A program made the position numbers and the translations under genes. From positions 113,357 to 177,356 of the forward strand of contig CANGIP010000003.1 in NCBI GenBank assembly GCA_947454105.1: a stretch of 64,000 nt of DNA, written 5' to 3'. Positions 51,239-61,055 of the stretch are shown here, piece after piece. The DNA is from Actinomycetota bacterium (GTDB lineage Bacteria; Actinomycetota; Acidimicrobiia; Acidimicrobiales; Ilumatobacteraceae). Each line of letters starts with the position of its first letter. The stretch's first letter is position 1. Under the pieces are notes generated by a model. It was given only the letters and a program-made list of their open reading frames with translations. It had not been told where the DNA came from and did not search any database.

Positions 51239-53035
51239 TTGGTAGTGACCTCGTCAACTCAAAAGCCAGACACCCGACAGGGATGGCGCTTATTGAGACT
51301 GGCTCTCAGCCAACAGCGGGGTGGACTCGCTATTGGCGTTGTTGTCGGCATGTTCTGGGCTGTCGGCAAAGTCTCGGTTCCGCAACTCACCAAGATGGGA
51401 ATTGACCGCGGCATTGAAGGAAGCGGAAATCTTGTTTTTTGGTCAGGGCTAGTCGTAGCCGCTGGTGTCGTCGCTGGTCTGTTTACTGCAATGCGTCGCT
51501 GGTATGCGTTCCGTGAAAGTCGTTGGATTGAAACGCGACTGCGAGAACAGATTTTCAGCCACCTCTTGAAGTTGCATGTTGGATATCACGACAAAATGCA
51601 AACCGGGCAATTGATGAGTCGAGCGTCATCCGACTTGCAACAATTACAAGCATTCGTCGTGATGATTCCAATCACATTGTCGAACTTCGCAATGTTGATT
51701 GCCGTCGTCGCATTGTTGATAGCTTCGCAGCCAATGCTCGCGCTGTTTGCGTTAGCGCCATTGCCGATCGTCAATGTGATGGCGAGTCGTTTTTCGCGAC
51801 AAATTCACCCAGCAGTTCTCGCTGTGCAACAAGAGCAAGCACAACTTGCGACTGTTGTTGAAGAAAGTGTTTCAGGTGTACGAGTCATCAAGGGCTTTGG
51901 TGCCGAACAAGTTCAAGCGGGCAAACTGAAAACTGAAGCTGACGACATCTGGAATGTTTCGTTGGTCGCCGCCAAGATTCGAAGTAAGTTCTTGCCAGCA
52001 CTTGACCTGCTTCCCTCAATTGGCTTAATTGCAGTCCTCGGTATCGGTGGACACCGTGTGATCAACGGGCAAATGACGGTAGGTGATCTGGTCAAGTTCA
52101 ACGCGTACATCACCATGTTGATTTGGCCGCTACGTAACTTGGCGATGACCGTTGCGCTAGCACAGCGAGCATCGGTCGCGCTTGTGCGTGTCGATGAAGT
52201 GCTCAGCATCCCAAGTTTGGTGATTGACCCGTTAAGCCCTACCTCGTTGCCAGCACCAAAGATTGATCGTCCAGTTGGTGAAGTGATTTTTGACGACACC
52301 GTTTTTGCCTATGAAGGCGCAAGCCCAATCATCAATCATTTCAGTGTGACTATTCGGCCGGGTCAGGCCATTGCTCTAGTCGGTGCAACTGGCTCAGGCA
52401 AATCAACGGTCGTGCGGTTACTGACCCGCTTTCACGATGTGCAACAAGGTTCAATTCGACTTGATGGCATTGATGTTCGGCAGTTGAAGTTGAGTGAACT
52501 TCGAAATGCAGTTGGAATCGTTTTTGAAGAGACGTTTTTGTTTCATGATTCGGTGGCTGACAACATTGCCTTTTCGCGACCCGACGCGAGTCCCGATGTC
52601 ATCGAACATGCCGCACGATTAGCGGGTGCTCATGACTTCATCATGGAATTGCCCGATGGCTATCAAACGATATTGGGCGAACGTGGATACTCGTTGTCTG
52701 GTGGACAGCGCCAACGAATCGCGATTGCTCGAGCGATTGTTTCTGATCCGCGAGTGCTCGTGCTTGATGACGCGACGTCAGCAGTTGACCCATCGAAAGA
52801 ACACGAGATTCGTGAGGCGATGGCCACGGTGATGAAGGGTCGTACCACGATTGTTATCGCTCATCGACCCGGGACCATTGCGTTGGCTGACACGGTCATT
52901 CTGCTCGATGAAGGTCGGGCGGTCGCGGTGGGCACGCACGAAGGGTTGCTCGCAACTAACGAGCGATATCGCCAAGTACTTGCCGCGTGGGAAGTGCGTG
53001 AGTCTGATGGCGATGACGATGAGGTGACTCTCTGA
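51239..53035 (+). CDS. ABC exporter half, permease-NBD, degenerate Walker B
   Basis: A 598-residue type IV exporter half-transporter. A six-helix membrane domain (residues 20-320) includes the HVGYHDKMQTGQLMSRASSDLQQL intracellular loop. The NBD has Walker A GATGSGKST (about 382), signature LSGGQRQR (about 486), and Walker B LVLDDATSAVD, in which Asp replaces the catalytic Glu. An intact AHR H-loop follows. It pairs with the next gene (start/stop overlap TGATG) to form a heterodimer. The TTG start at 51239 has GTGAGGG 8 nt upstream; a GTG at 51245 is an alternative. Confidence 0.93.
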   Translation: MVVTSSTQKPDTRQGWRLLRLALSQQRGGLAIGVVVGMFWAVGKVSVPQLTKMGIDRGIEGSGNLVFWSGLVVAAGVVAGLFTAMRRWYAFRESRWIETRLREQIFSHLLKLHVGYHDKMQTGQLMSRASSDLQQLQAFVVMIPITLSNFAMLIAVVALLIASQPMLALFALAPLPIVNVMASRFSRQIHPAVLAVQQEQAQLATVVEESVSGVRVIKGFGAEQVQAGKLKTEADDIWNVSLVAAKIRSKFLPALDLLPSIGLIAVLGIGGHRVINGQMTVGDLVKFNAYITMLIWPLRNLAMTVALAQRASVALVRVDEVLSIPSLVIDPLSPTSLPAPKIDRPVGEVIFDDTVFAYEGASPIINHFSVTIRPGQAIALVGATGSGKSTVVRLLTRFHDVQQGSIRLDGIDVRQLKLSELRNAVGIVFEETFLFHDSVADNIAFSRPDASPDVIEHAARLAGAHDFIMELPDGYQTILGERGYSLSGGQRQRIAIARAIVSDPRVLVLDDATSAVDPSKEHEIREAMATVMKGRTTIVIAHRPGTIALADTVILLDEGRAVAVGTHEGLLATNERYRQVLAAWEVRESDGDDDEVTL

Positions 53036-54834
53036 TGTGGGGTTTGTCGGCAGTCAGTGAAGAGGATCGCCTTGATCGCGTGCAAACGCTCAAGGTTTTG
53101 CGCCGTGCTTATTCAATGGCTCGTTCGCAGCGACGTTTGATTCTTTCGTCGTTGGCTTTTGTTCTCGTTGGAACTTTGGTGACCCTAGCCGGACCAACTT
53201 TGGTGAGATTTGCCATTGACCATGGCATCAAGGTCAAAGACGGTTCTGCTCTCAACCGAGTAGTGGTGCTGTATGTGATCGTGACGGTGATTGGGTACAT
53301 TTCTGGCCGTTTGCAATACATCACAATTAACCGTGCTGGCGAAGGTTTCTTGCGTGAACTTCGAATCAATGTCTTTGACAAATTGCAGAAACAGTCGATG
53401 TCGTACTTTGATCGCGAAAAAGCTGGCGTATTGGTTTCGCGCATGACAGCTGATATTGAGTCAATGGCTGAATTGATTCAGTTTGGCCTGTTGCAATTTG
53501 TCTCAGCATTTTTGTTGTTGTGCCTTGCCACAATTTTGCTCTTCGTCATGTCATGGCAATTGTCATTGGTGACTTTGCTTGTATTGCCGATGTTGATTGT
53601 TGCTTCAGTCAAATTTCAGCGGACATCCAACCATGCATATCTTGATGTGCGCGAAAAGGTGGGCAACAACCTTTCGACACTTCAAGAGGGAATCACCGGC
53701 GTTCGAGTGATTCAAGCGTATGGGCAAGAGGAAAATCGCTCTGATCGTTTCCGTCAATCAAATCGGTCGTTGTTTAATTCGCACATGTACAGCGTGAAAA
53801 TCAGTACGTGGTACTTCGGCCTTGTCGAGTTTGCAGGAATAGCGGCCACAGGAGCAATTATCGGTGTTGGTGGATGGCTTGTGCATCGTGACTCGGTCTC
53901 GATCGGCACAGTCACTGCATTCGTTTTGTTGTTGGCGAACCTCTTTGATCCAGTTCAACAATTGAGTCAGTTGTATAACACGGTGCAATCTTCAACGGCG
54001 GCGTTGCACAAATTGATTGGCATTATCGATGCAGTTCCTGATGTGGCAGAAGCCGATCAGCCAACGCAGTTGCCCGAACGCGGAGCAATCGTCGTTGACA
54101 ATGTGACTTTTGGATATGCCGGGAGCGAACGACCGGCTTTGAGCGACGTCTCGATTTCGGTGGCCGATGGTGAACGCCTCGCTCTAGTGGGTCCAACTGG
54201 GGCAGGAAAATCTACGTTGGCCAAATTGATGGCTCGGCTGTATGACCCAAGCTCAGTCAATGGAATTGCCGGAAGTGTCTCGTTCGGGGGAGTCGATCTG
54301 CGATTGGCTTCAATGGCCGATCTACGTCGTCGAATTATCGTGGTGCCACAAGAGGGCTTCTGCTTTGGTGGCACGATTCGCGAAAACATTCGCATCGCTC
54401 GTCCGAATGCAACAGATGCTGAAGTCGAACACGCACTTGAATCAATTGGTGCGTTGAATCGCTTCACTGAGTTTGCCGAAGGGCTCGAAACCGAAGTGCG
54501 CGAACGAGGTTCCCGTTTGTCTGCGGGCGAGCGACAGTTGATCGCACTTGCTCGAGCAGCTTTGGTTGATCCAGCAGTTTTGGTGCTTGATGAAGCGACG
54601 TCGAATCTGGACCCAGGAACAGAAGCCGTTGTTGAACATGCCCTAGAAACCTTGATGACTGGACGAACCGTGATTGTCGTGGCTCACCGACTCACCACCG
54701 TGCGACGGGCCGATCGAATTGGCGTCATCGATCATGGTGCGCTGGTTGAACTGGGTTCACACGAAGAACTAGTGGCTATAGGTGGTCGCTATGCAGCCTT
54801 GGCTGACGCGTGGCAACGCAGTCAGCCAAAGTGA
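53035..54834 (+). CDS. ABC exporter half, permease-NBD, degenerate signature
   Basis: A 599-residue half-transporter with the six-helix domain (loop SYFDREKAGVLVSRMTADIESMAELI). Its NBD has Walker A GPTGAGKST (about 384), Walker B LVLDEATSNLD with the catalytic Glu intact, but signature LSAGERQL instead of LSGGQ. The degeneracy is exactly complementary to that of the preceding subunit, as in heterodimeric exporters with one consensus and one non-hydrolytic ATP site. The substrate is unknown; multidrug or lipid export is the usual role. It is convergent with metH. Confidence 0.93.
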   Translation: MWGLSAVSEEDRLDRVQTLKVLRRAYSMARSQRRLILSSLAFVLVGTLVTLAGPTLVRFAIDHGIKVKDGSALNRVVVLYVIVTVIGYISGRLQYITINRAGEGFLRELRINVFDKLQKQSMSYFDREKAGVLVSRMTADIESMAELIQFGLLQFVSAFLLLCLATILLFVMSWQLSLVTLLVLPMLIVASVKFQRTSNHAYLDVREKVGNNLSTLQEGITGVRVIQAYGQEENRSDRFRQSNRSLFNSHMYSVKISTWYFGLVEFAGIAATGAIIGVGGWLVHRDSVSIGTVTAFVLLLANLFDPVQQLSQLYNTVQSSTAALHKLIGIIDAVPDVAEADQPTQLPERGAIVVDNVTFGYAGSERPALSDVSISVADGERLALVGPTGAGKSTLAKLMARLYDPSSVNGIAGSVSFGGVDLRLASMADLRRRIIVVPQEGFCFGGTIRENIRIARPNATDAEVEHALESIGALNRFTEFAEGLETEVRERGSRLSAGERQLIALARAALVDPAVLVLDEATSNLDPGTEAVVEHALETLMTGRTVIVVAHRLTTVRRADRIGVIDHGALVELGSHEELVAIGGRYAALADAWQRSQPK

Positions 54835-54840
54835 GATAAA

Positions 54841-57800
54841 TCAGCGAGCGACGAAGTACTTGGCCTGCGAATGATGACAGATGATGGCCGACGTCGTTTG
54901 TTCTGGCTGATACTGCCAACCAGTCTCTTCGCTGACTTCGATTCCGAGTCGTCCGGCTTCAAGCAGTGTTGCAACAGTTGCGTTGTCCTCAAGGTCGGGA
55001 CACGCTGGATAGCCCCATGAATAACGGCCACCGCGATATTGCTGACGGAAGAGTCCACCAATTGATGGTCCATCCTCGTTGACAAAGCCCCATTCCTCAC
55101 GAATGCGCTTGTGCCACAACTCGGCAAGAGCTTCGGCCATCTCAACACCCAGACCATGAATGATCATGTACTTCTGGTACTCATTGCCGGCGAAGAGTCT
55201 TGCCGCCTCGACGCTGACCGCTTCACCCATGGTGACGATGTGGAAGGCCGCGTAGTCGGGACCTTTGTCAAATGTGCGATAGAAGTCAGCGATGCACATG
55301 AATGGAGCTTCGCTTTGGCGTGGATACGAAAAGCGCGCCAATTCGGTACTGCGCGATTCATCACTCCAGACAACGACATCGTTGCCGTCGGCGTTGACGC
55401 AGTAGTAGCCGTAGACAACTTGAGGAATTAAGAAACCAGCAGCCTTGGCGGTTGCTAGTTCGTGACGGAAGGTTGCACGAAGGCGTGACTTGAAGTCTTC
55501 GTCGCTTTCGTCTTTCTCGGGTCGGTACTGCCATTGATTGCGATAGAGCGCAGTTTCGTTGACATATTGCGCGATGTCATCAAGGCTGATGCCTTTGACG
55601 ATCTTTGAACCCAAGAACGGTGGCTTAAAAACTTGATTGTCATCAACGACGTCGGGTGAACGTGAGGGAATTTCAACTGCGGGCTTATCGCCAGAACCAG
55701 TTCGCTTGGGAAGAACTCGTCCAGATGGGATGCGTCCAAGTTCGGGATCGTCAACCCCTGATTTTTTCATCGCCATCAACTTGTCGAGGGTGTGCAATCC
55801 TTCAAAGGCATCACGGCCATAGAAGACGCGTCCGTCGTACACCTCGCGTAAGTCTTTTTCAACGAAAGTACGGGTGAGTGCTGCGCCACCAAGAATGACT
55901 GGTACGTCAGAAACTCCAGTGTCATTCATCTCAAGCAGGTTCTCACGCATGATGAGTGTGCTCTTGACGAGCAGACCACTCATACCTAAAGCATCAGCTT
56001 TGACTTCCTTCACCTTTTGGATCATCTCAGTAATCGGAATTTTGATACCAAGGTTGTGAACTTCATAGCCATTGTTCGTGCAGATGATGTCAACGAGGTT
56101 TTTGCCGATGTCATGTACGTCGCCCTTAACGGTTGCGAGTACAAGAATTCCCTTGGCTGAACTTTCGCCAGTCTTTTCCATATGCGGTTCGAGATAGGCA
56201 ACGGCGGTCTTCATGGTTTCTGCTGACTGCAAAACGAAAGGCAACTGCATCTGACCAGAACCGAACAACTCGCCAACGACTTTCATGCCATCAAGCAAAA
56301 CATCGTTCACGATTGCCAACGGTGCCAGACCTTGTGTCATTGCGACATCAAGATCGGCAGTCAGACCTTCACGGTCTCCGTCAATAATGCGTTGCTTCAA
56401 AAGTTGTTCAATAGTCCAGTCGGTGCGGTCTTCGCGGACGGTTTCAACGACGTTGACGTCAGTGAATATCTCCAACAACTTTTTAAGCGGGTCATAATCT
56501 TTGGTACGACGGTCGTAAATGAGATCGAGGCAGACCTGTTTGTGCTCTTCGGGCATGCGCGACAACGGAACAATTTTGCCGGCGTGCACGATGGCCGAAT
56601 CAAGCCCGGCCTGAACGCACTCATGCAAGAAAACGCTGTTTAACGCATGGCGTGACGATGGCTTGAGACCAAAGCTGACATTTGAAACTCCAAGAGTGGT
56701 GAAGCAGCCAGGTATCTCTTCTTTGATGCGCTTGATGGCGTCAATGGTGTGCTTGGCATCAAGGCGTAATGCATCGTCGCCTGTTGACAGAGGGAATGTC
56801 AATGCATCAAAGATCAGGTCGCTGGCGCTGAGGCCATAGCGGTCAACTGCAATGCGGTGAATACGGTGAGCGATTTCAAGTTTCCATTCGACATCGCGAG
56901 CCTGACCCTTTTCGTCGATTAAGAGGCAGATCACTGCACAGCCGTATTCGCGAGCGAGGCTGAAAACGCGATCCATTCGACATCCGAGTTCTTCACCATC
57001 TTCGAGGTTGGCTGAGTTCAGAATGGCGCGGCCACCAATATGCATGAGGCCGGCCTCAAGTACTTGGGGTTCGGTTGAGTCAAGAACGAGCGGAACACTT
57101 GCTTGGGTGGCAAAACGACTGGCGATTTCGTCCATATCGACGGCGCCGTCACGGCCGACATAGTCAACGCACACATCAAGAACGTGGGCGCCCTCTCGAA
57201 TTTGTTCAGTCGCCATCTTTGAACAGTTATCCCAGTCACCCGCAATCATTGCTTCGCGGAAGGCTTTTGAGCCGTTGGTATTTGTGCGTTCACCGATAAT
57301 CAAGAATGACTTGTCTTGAACCATCGGGACTGACGAGTAGATGGAGGAAACACTTGGCTCGTCAATTGGTGTGCGCTTTGGTGCGGCCATACCACTGACT
57401 GCATCAACAACGGCCTTGAGGTGTTCTGGTGTGGTGCCGCAACATCCACCAACAATTCCGATTCCGAGATCGTGCACATGATGATGATGAAACTTGGCGA
57501 GTTCGGCAGGTGTGAGATCGTAATGAGTGCGACCATCGACGATGCTGGGCAAACCAGCATTGGGCAAAACGCTGATGGGCATGGAGGCGTTTTGGCTGAG
57601 GTAACGCAAGTGCTCTTGCATTTCGGCAGGACCAGTGGCGCAGTTGATACCAAAGACATCGGGCTTCATGGCACTGATTGATGTGAGCGCTGCACCAATT
57701 TCAGAACCGACCAACATGCGTCCGGTTGTTTCCATCGTGACTTGCACCTGAATCGGGATTTCGCGTCCTTCGGCAACCATCGCACGACGACACGCGATCA

Positions 57801-58317
57801 TCGCGGCTTTGATCTGTAGGAGATCCATGCACGTTTCGATCAAGAACAGATCGGCGCCACCAACGATGAGGCCACGCGCTTGTTCGACGTAGGCATCACG
57901 AAGTTCGGCAAAACGAATGTGGCCAAGGCTTGGCAACTTGGTACCTGGTCCAATTGAGCCAGCGACGTAGCGAGCCTTACCGCTTGATTCGTAATCGTTG
58001 GCAGTTTCGCGAGCAAGACGAGCAGCTTCAACATTGAGCTCGTACGCCTTATCGGCAATGTTGTATTCGCTGAGCACTGTCGAGAAGCTGCCGAAACTTG
58101 CGGTTTCAAGAACATCAACGCCCACATCAAGAAATGCCGAATGCATCTGGCGAATCACATCGGGGCGAGTAATGCAGAGATACTCGTTGCAGCCTTCAAG
58201 GCTTGCGCCGCCGAAGTCGTCAGGCCCAAGATCGAGACCTTGGACGAAGGTGCCAAAAGCACCGTCAAATACGATGACGCGTTCGTTGATTGCAGAAAGA
58301 TACGGCTGGCGAGACAT
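54841..58317 (-). CDS. metH: Cobalamin-dependent methionine synthase
   Basis: A 1158-residue MetH, slightly shorter than the 1227-residue E. coli enzyme. It transfers the methyl group of methyltetrahydrofolate to homocysteine through cobalamin. Domain order: homocysteine-binding (1-320) with zinc ligands in FGINCATGP and GGCCGTTPEH; folate-binding (345-610) starting IIGERTNTNGSKAF; cobalamin cap and Rossmann domain (650-900) with the DVHDIGKN axial-His motif; and the S-adenosylmethionine reactivation domain (930-1158; IPQVVYGYYCVNADGND, YPACPDLEDN). The gene is complete. It is divergent from a cobalamin adenosyltransferase gene, with a 120-bp gap too short for a full cobalamin riboswitch. Confidence 0.97.
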   Translation of the reverse strand: MSRQPYLSAINERVIVFDGAFGTFVQGLDLGPDDFGGASLEGCNEYLCITRPDVIRQMHSAFLDVGVDVLETASFGSFSTVLSEYNIADKAYELNVEAARLARETANDYESSGKARYVAGSIGPGTKLPSLGHIRFAELRDAYVEQARGLIVGGADLFLIETCMDLLQIKAAMIACRRAMVAEGREIPIQVQVTMETTGRMLVGSEIGAALTSISAMKPDVFGINCATGPAEMQEHLRYLSQNASMPISVLPNAGLPSIVDGRTHYDLTPAELAKFHHHHVHDLGIGIVGGCCGTTPEHLKAVVDAVSGMAAPKRTPIDEPSVSSIYSSVPMVQDKSFLIIGERTNTNGSKAFREAMIAGDWDNCSKMATEQIREGAHVLDVCVDYVGRDGAVDMDEIASRFATQASVPLVLDSTEPQVLEAGLMHIGGRAILNSANLEDGEELGCRMDRVFSLAREYGCAVICLLIDEKGQARDVEWKLEIAHRIHRIAVDRYGLSASDLIFDALTFPLSTGDDALRLDAKHTIDAIKRIKEEIPGCFTTLGVSNVSFGLKPSSRHALNSVFLHECVQAGLDSAIVHAGKIVPLSRMPEEHKQVCLDLIYDRRTKDYDPLKKLLEIFTDVNVVETVREDRTDWTIEQLLKQRIIDGDREGLTADLDVAMTQGLAPLAIVNDVLLDGMKVVGELFGSGQMQLPFVLQSAETMKTAVAYLEPHMEKTGESSAKGILVLATVKGDVHDIGKNLVDIICTNNGYEVHNLGIKIPITEMIQKVKEVKADALGMSGLLVKSTLIMRENLLEMNDTGVSDVPVILGGAALTRTFVEKDLREVYDGRVFYGRDAFEGLHTLDKLMAMKKSGVDDPELGRIPSGRVLPKRTGSGDKPAVEIPSRSPDVVDDNQVFKPPFLGSKIVKGISLDDIAQYVNETALYRNQWQYRPEKDESDEDFKSRLRATFRHELATAKAAGFLIPQVVYGYYCVNADGNDVVVWSDESRSTELARFSYPRQSEAPFMCIADFYRTFDKGPDYAAFHIVTMGEAVSVEAARLFAGNEYQKYMIIHGLGVEMAEALAELWHKRIREEWGFVNEDGPSIGGLFRQQYRGGRYSWGYPACPDLEDNATVATLLEAGRLGIEVSEETGWQYQPEQTTSAIICHHSQAKYFVAR

Positions 58318-58340
58318 TGGACTTTACGCTACCGTTCGGG

Positions 58341-58368
58341 CGCCATTGCCTGAGGGAGTGCAGTGGCG
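58341..58368. other. Hairpin in the metH / adenosyltransferase divergent gap
   Basis: CGCCATTGC (58341-58349) pairs with GCAGTGGCG (58360-58368) as a 9-base stem with a G-U pair on the plus strand (a mismatch on the minus strand). It is 24 bp upstream of the metH start codon. Its function is unclear; it does not resemble a complete cobalamin aptamer. Confidence 0.4.
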
Positions 58369-58439
58369 TCAGGACAGTTAAAACCGATGTGACAGGTGTT
58401 GTGCCAGTATCTCGTCAGTTGCTTGAGGGCACTAAGGTC

Positions 58440-58994
58440 ATGCGTATGGCTCGTGCAAGTGTGTACACCCGCGATGGTGATGATGGAACGACGGGTCTTT
58501 TCTATGGTGGTCGCGTGCCCAAGGACAGCGTCTTGCCACGGGCTTACGGAACTGTTGATGAAGCCCAATCAGTATTGGGAGTCGTGCGTGCCGAAGCTGG
58601 TCACGGTTCTGAAGTTGAAGCATTGTTGATTCCGATCATGCGTGACCTGTGGGTGCTCATGGCCGAACTCGCGACATTGCCCGAAAATCGTTCAAAATTG
58701 ACCCCCGGAGCGTCATGTGTCGAAGCCTCAATGGTGACTCGGTTAGAAAATCTGATCGACGAACTTGATACTCGCTTTGAGCCCCCGACTGAATTTGTAG
58801 TGCCCGGTGGGAACAAAGTGTCGGCGTGGCTTGATGTTGCTCGAACCGTGGTTCGTCGTGCCGAACGACATTCCATTGCGGCCGCTCCAGCGCCATCTCA
58901 CGCAGTGCCGTACCTCAATCGCCTCTCCGATTTGTTGTGGACTATGGCTCGTTGGAACGAAGGAGAAAGCCTTCCCGTGCGCGGCGTGTCATGA
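58440..58994 (+). CDS. pduO: Cob(I)alamin adenosyltransferase, PduO type
   Basis: A 184-residue enzyme that adenosylates cob(I)alamin to make coenzyme B12. The N-terminal ATP-binding signature VYTRDGDDGTTGLFYGGRVPKD, then AYGTVDEAQSVLGVVRAE, the FVVPGGNKVSAWLDVARTVVRRAERH helix and the C-terminal LNRLSDLLWTMAR all match PduO/MMAB. No AdoCbl-dependent enzyme lies in the window, so its clients (for example methylmalonyl-CoA mutase) are elsewhere. The start was placed at 58440; a second ATG at 58446 is possible. It is 7 nt before the aminopeptidase gene. Confidence 0.93.
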   Translation: MRMARASVYTRDGDDGTTGLFYGGRVPKDSVLPRAYGTVDEAQSVLGVVRAEAGHGSEVEALLIPIMRDLWVLMAELATLPENRSKLTPGASCVEASMVTRLENLIDELDTRFEPPTEFVVPGGNKVSAWLDVARTVVRRAERHSIAAAPAPSHAVPYLNRLSDLLWTMARWNEGESLPVRGVS

Positions 58995-59001
58995 TTGACA
59001 C

Positions 59002-60459
59002 ATGGCTTTAACTGTCGAAACATCACGTTCCATTCCCCGCTCGGCTGACGCAGTCGGATACGCAGTCGCAACATCAGGCGCAGTACCTCGTCAACTCGGT
59101 CTGAGTCGCGCCGCATTAACTGCCCATGGCTTTGATGGCAAGGTTGGCCAGACGTTGGTTGTACCGTCGTCAACTGGTCCGACAATTGTCGCTGTCGGTA
59201 TTGGCGAATTCCGCAAGGCTGATGCCAACGACGTGCGAGACGCTGCGGCAGCACTTGCTCGCGCGTGTTCGCGTCGTACCCATGTTGCAACGAACTTGGT
59301 CGACAGTGTTGCACTAGATGCTCGTTCTGCCGCACAAGCTGCTGTTGAAGGATTTACTTTGGCGACCTATCGCTACACCGATCTCAAATCGGCAAAAAGT
59401 TCAGTTCCGACATCACTCACGTTGACTGCATCAAGTGCGCGGGCTCGCAGTACTGAAACCGGTGTTGAGCGCGGACGTACGACTGCAGCGGCAGCAACTT
59501 TGGCTCGTGATTTGGCGAACACGCCACCCGCGTATTTAACCGCTCGAATCCTGGCCGATCGTGCCGTTGAAATAGCACGGGCGACTGGGCTTGGCGTTGA
59601 AGTCTTCGACAACGACAAGTTAGAAGTGATGGGTTGTGGTGGCTTGCTTGGTGTGAATCGTGGATCAACCGAACCGGCCCGCATGGTCAAGCTGACGTAC
59701 GCGCCCTCTGATGCTCAAGGTCATCTCGTGATGGTCGGCAAGGGCGTCACCTACGACTCAGGCGGAATCAGTTTGAAGCCGAGCGATGGCATGCACGGCA
59801 TGATGAAGATGGATATGTCGGGTGCGGCGGCGGTGTTGTCAGCGATGAGCACATTGAAGGCGTTGCGTTGTCGTACCGCGGTGACTGGTTACTTGATGTG
59901 TACCGATAACCGACCATCAGGAAGTGCCGTCGCGATGGGCGACGTGCTGACTTTCCGCAATGGTAAGACATCTGAGATTTTGAACACCGATGCTGAAGGT
60001 CGTTTGATCTTGGCTGATGGATTGTCATTGGCTACCGAGTTAAAGCCAGACGCCATCGTTGACATCGCGACATTGACCGGTGCTTGCATGGCTGCGCTCG
60101 GAGCCAAAATCGCTGGAGTGCTCGGAACGAATCAGTCGTTTGTTGATCAAGTCAAGAGTGCTGCTGACAAGGCTGACGAGCCGGTTTGGCAGTTGCCACT
60201 CGAGCGCAGTTACCGACGATTGCTTGATTCGAATGTCGCCGACATGAAAAACATTGGTGGACCATACGGTGGCGCAATTACCGCAGCATTGTTCTTGGCA
60301 GAATTCACTGGCGATGTTCCGTGGGCTCACCTTGATATTGCTGGACCGATGAACGTTGATGGCGATGATGGTTGGCTGAGCCGTGGTGCGACCGGATTCG
60401 GAACTCGACTGCTCATCAACTTGGCATTGGGATTCACGAAGCCAAAGGCGAGTCGCTAG
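59002..60459 (+). CDS. pepA: Leucyl aminopeptidase (M17)
   Basis: A 485-residue dinuclear-zinc aminopeptidase. An N-terminal regulatory domain (1-160) precedes the catalytic domain: VGKGVTYDSGGISLKPSDGMHGMMKMDMSGAA carries the first metal ligands, the family signature is NTDAEGRLILADGL (about residue 330), and the catalytic Arg lies within it. It removes N-terminal residues in peptide turnover. Length is normal. Its last 26 nt overlap the 3' end of the convergent unknown gene at 60434. Confidence 0.96.
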   Translation: MALTVETSRSIPRSADAVGYAVATSGAVPRQLGLSRAALTAHGFDGKVGQTLVVPSSTGPTIVAVGIGEFRKADANDVRDAAAALARACSRRTHVATNLVDSVALDARSAAQAAVEGFTLATYRYTDLKSAKSSVPTSLTLTASSARARSTETGVERGRTTAAAATLARDLANTPPAYLTARILADRAVEIARATGLGVEVFDNDKLEVMGCGGLLGVNRGSTEPARMVKLTYAPSDAQGHLVMVGKGVTYDSGGISLKPSDGMHGMMKMDMSGAAAVLSAMSTLKALRCRTAVTGYLMCTDNRPSGSAVAMGDVLTFRNGKTSEILNTDAEGRLILADGLSLATELKPDAIVDIATLTGACMAALGAKIAGVLGTNQSFVDQVKSAADKADEPVWQLPLERSYRRLLDSNVADMKNIGGPYGGAITAALFLAEFTGDVPWAHLDIAGPMNVDGDDGWLSRGATGFGTRLLINLALGFTKPKASR

Positions 60460-60952
60460 TCGTCGGTTGATTGACAGTTCGTCCGCCTGAGTAACCCTCA
60501 ACGAGGGCCAATTCGGGGTCGGACTCAGCCCATTGCGCATGAGCCCGTTGTAAATGTTCGGGTAGACGAGCGAGTTGTTTCATGGCTAGTGGTGGGACGA
60601 CAGAACGAATAGCGAGGCGATCGCCAACGGGTTGCGCTAAACCGAACATCACCAATCGTTGAACGGCCCGAGCGAATGGGTTGGCACGACCTGATTCGTA
60701 GCCGAGACCGAGACTGGCGGCGGTTGCGGCCAAATCGATGGCGAAACCATCAGGGTTATTCACCACAGTGACGGCAAGGCGACGCAGCAACCATGTTGCA
60801 GTTGGCCCAAGAGTGCTTAACCAAAAGAGTTCGACGTAATCGCCACAGGCATCAAAGCCAACCCGCTCGACAATAGGGTCGCGCCATGGGATGACGACGA
60901 GTTCACTGGTGACTCGATCAAGAACGGTGTGGTGTTTGGTGCTTGTGCTCAT
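60434..60952 (-). CDS. Protein of unknown function, 172 aa
   Basis: A soluble protein with no signal peptide. The middle (FWLSTLGPTATWLLRRLAVTVVNNPDGFAIDLAATAASLGLG) followed by ARAVQRLVMFGLAQ suggests a winged-helix or small helical DNA-binding-like fold, but no family is recognised. It is read towards pepA and overlaps it by 26 nt at the 3' ends. The ATG at 60952 was preferred over 60979. It is divergent from the sirtuin gene at 61056. Confidence 0.7.
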   Translation of the reverse strand: MSTSTKHHTVLDRVTSELVVIPWRDPIVERVGFDACGDYVELFWLSTLGPTATWLLRRLAVTVVNNPDGFAIDLAATAASLGLGYESGRANPFARAVQRLVMFGLAQPVGDRLAIRSVVPPLAMKQLARLPEHLQRAHAQWAESDPELALVEGYSGGRTVNQPTTSDSPLAS

Positions 60953-61055
60953 GGCGACCTTTCGAAATTTTGATAGCACAAAGTTGTGAGCGCAAATCGT
61001 TCAAGTACGGCGATGAATGCGATACTTTTTGCACGAAAGTAGGAGACGAAGATCA

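Noticed and set aside
58318..58439. Cobalamin riboswitch before metH; GCCACTG occurs on the minus strand
   Set aside because: Only one short motif of the aptamer is present and the gap is too short for the conserved core; the motif is part of a simple hairpin.
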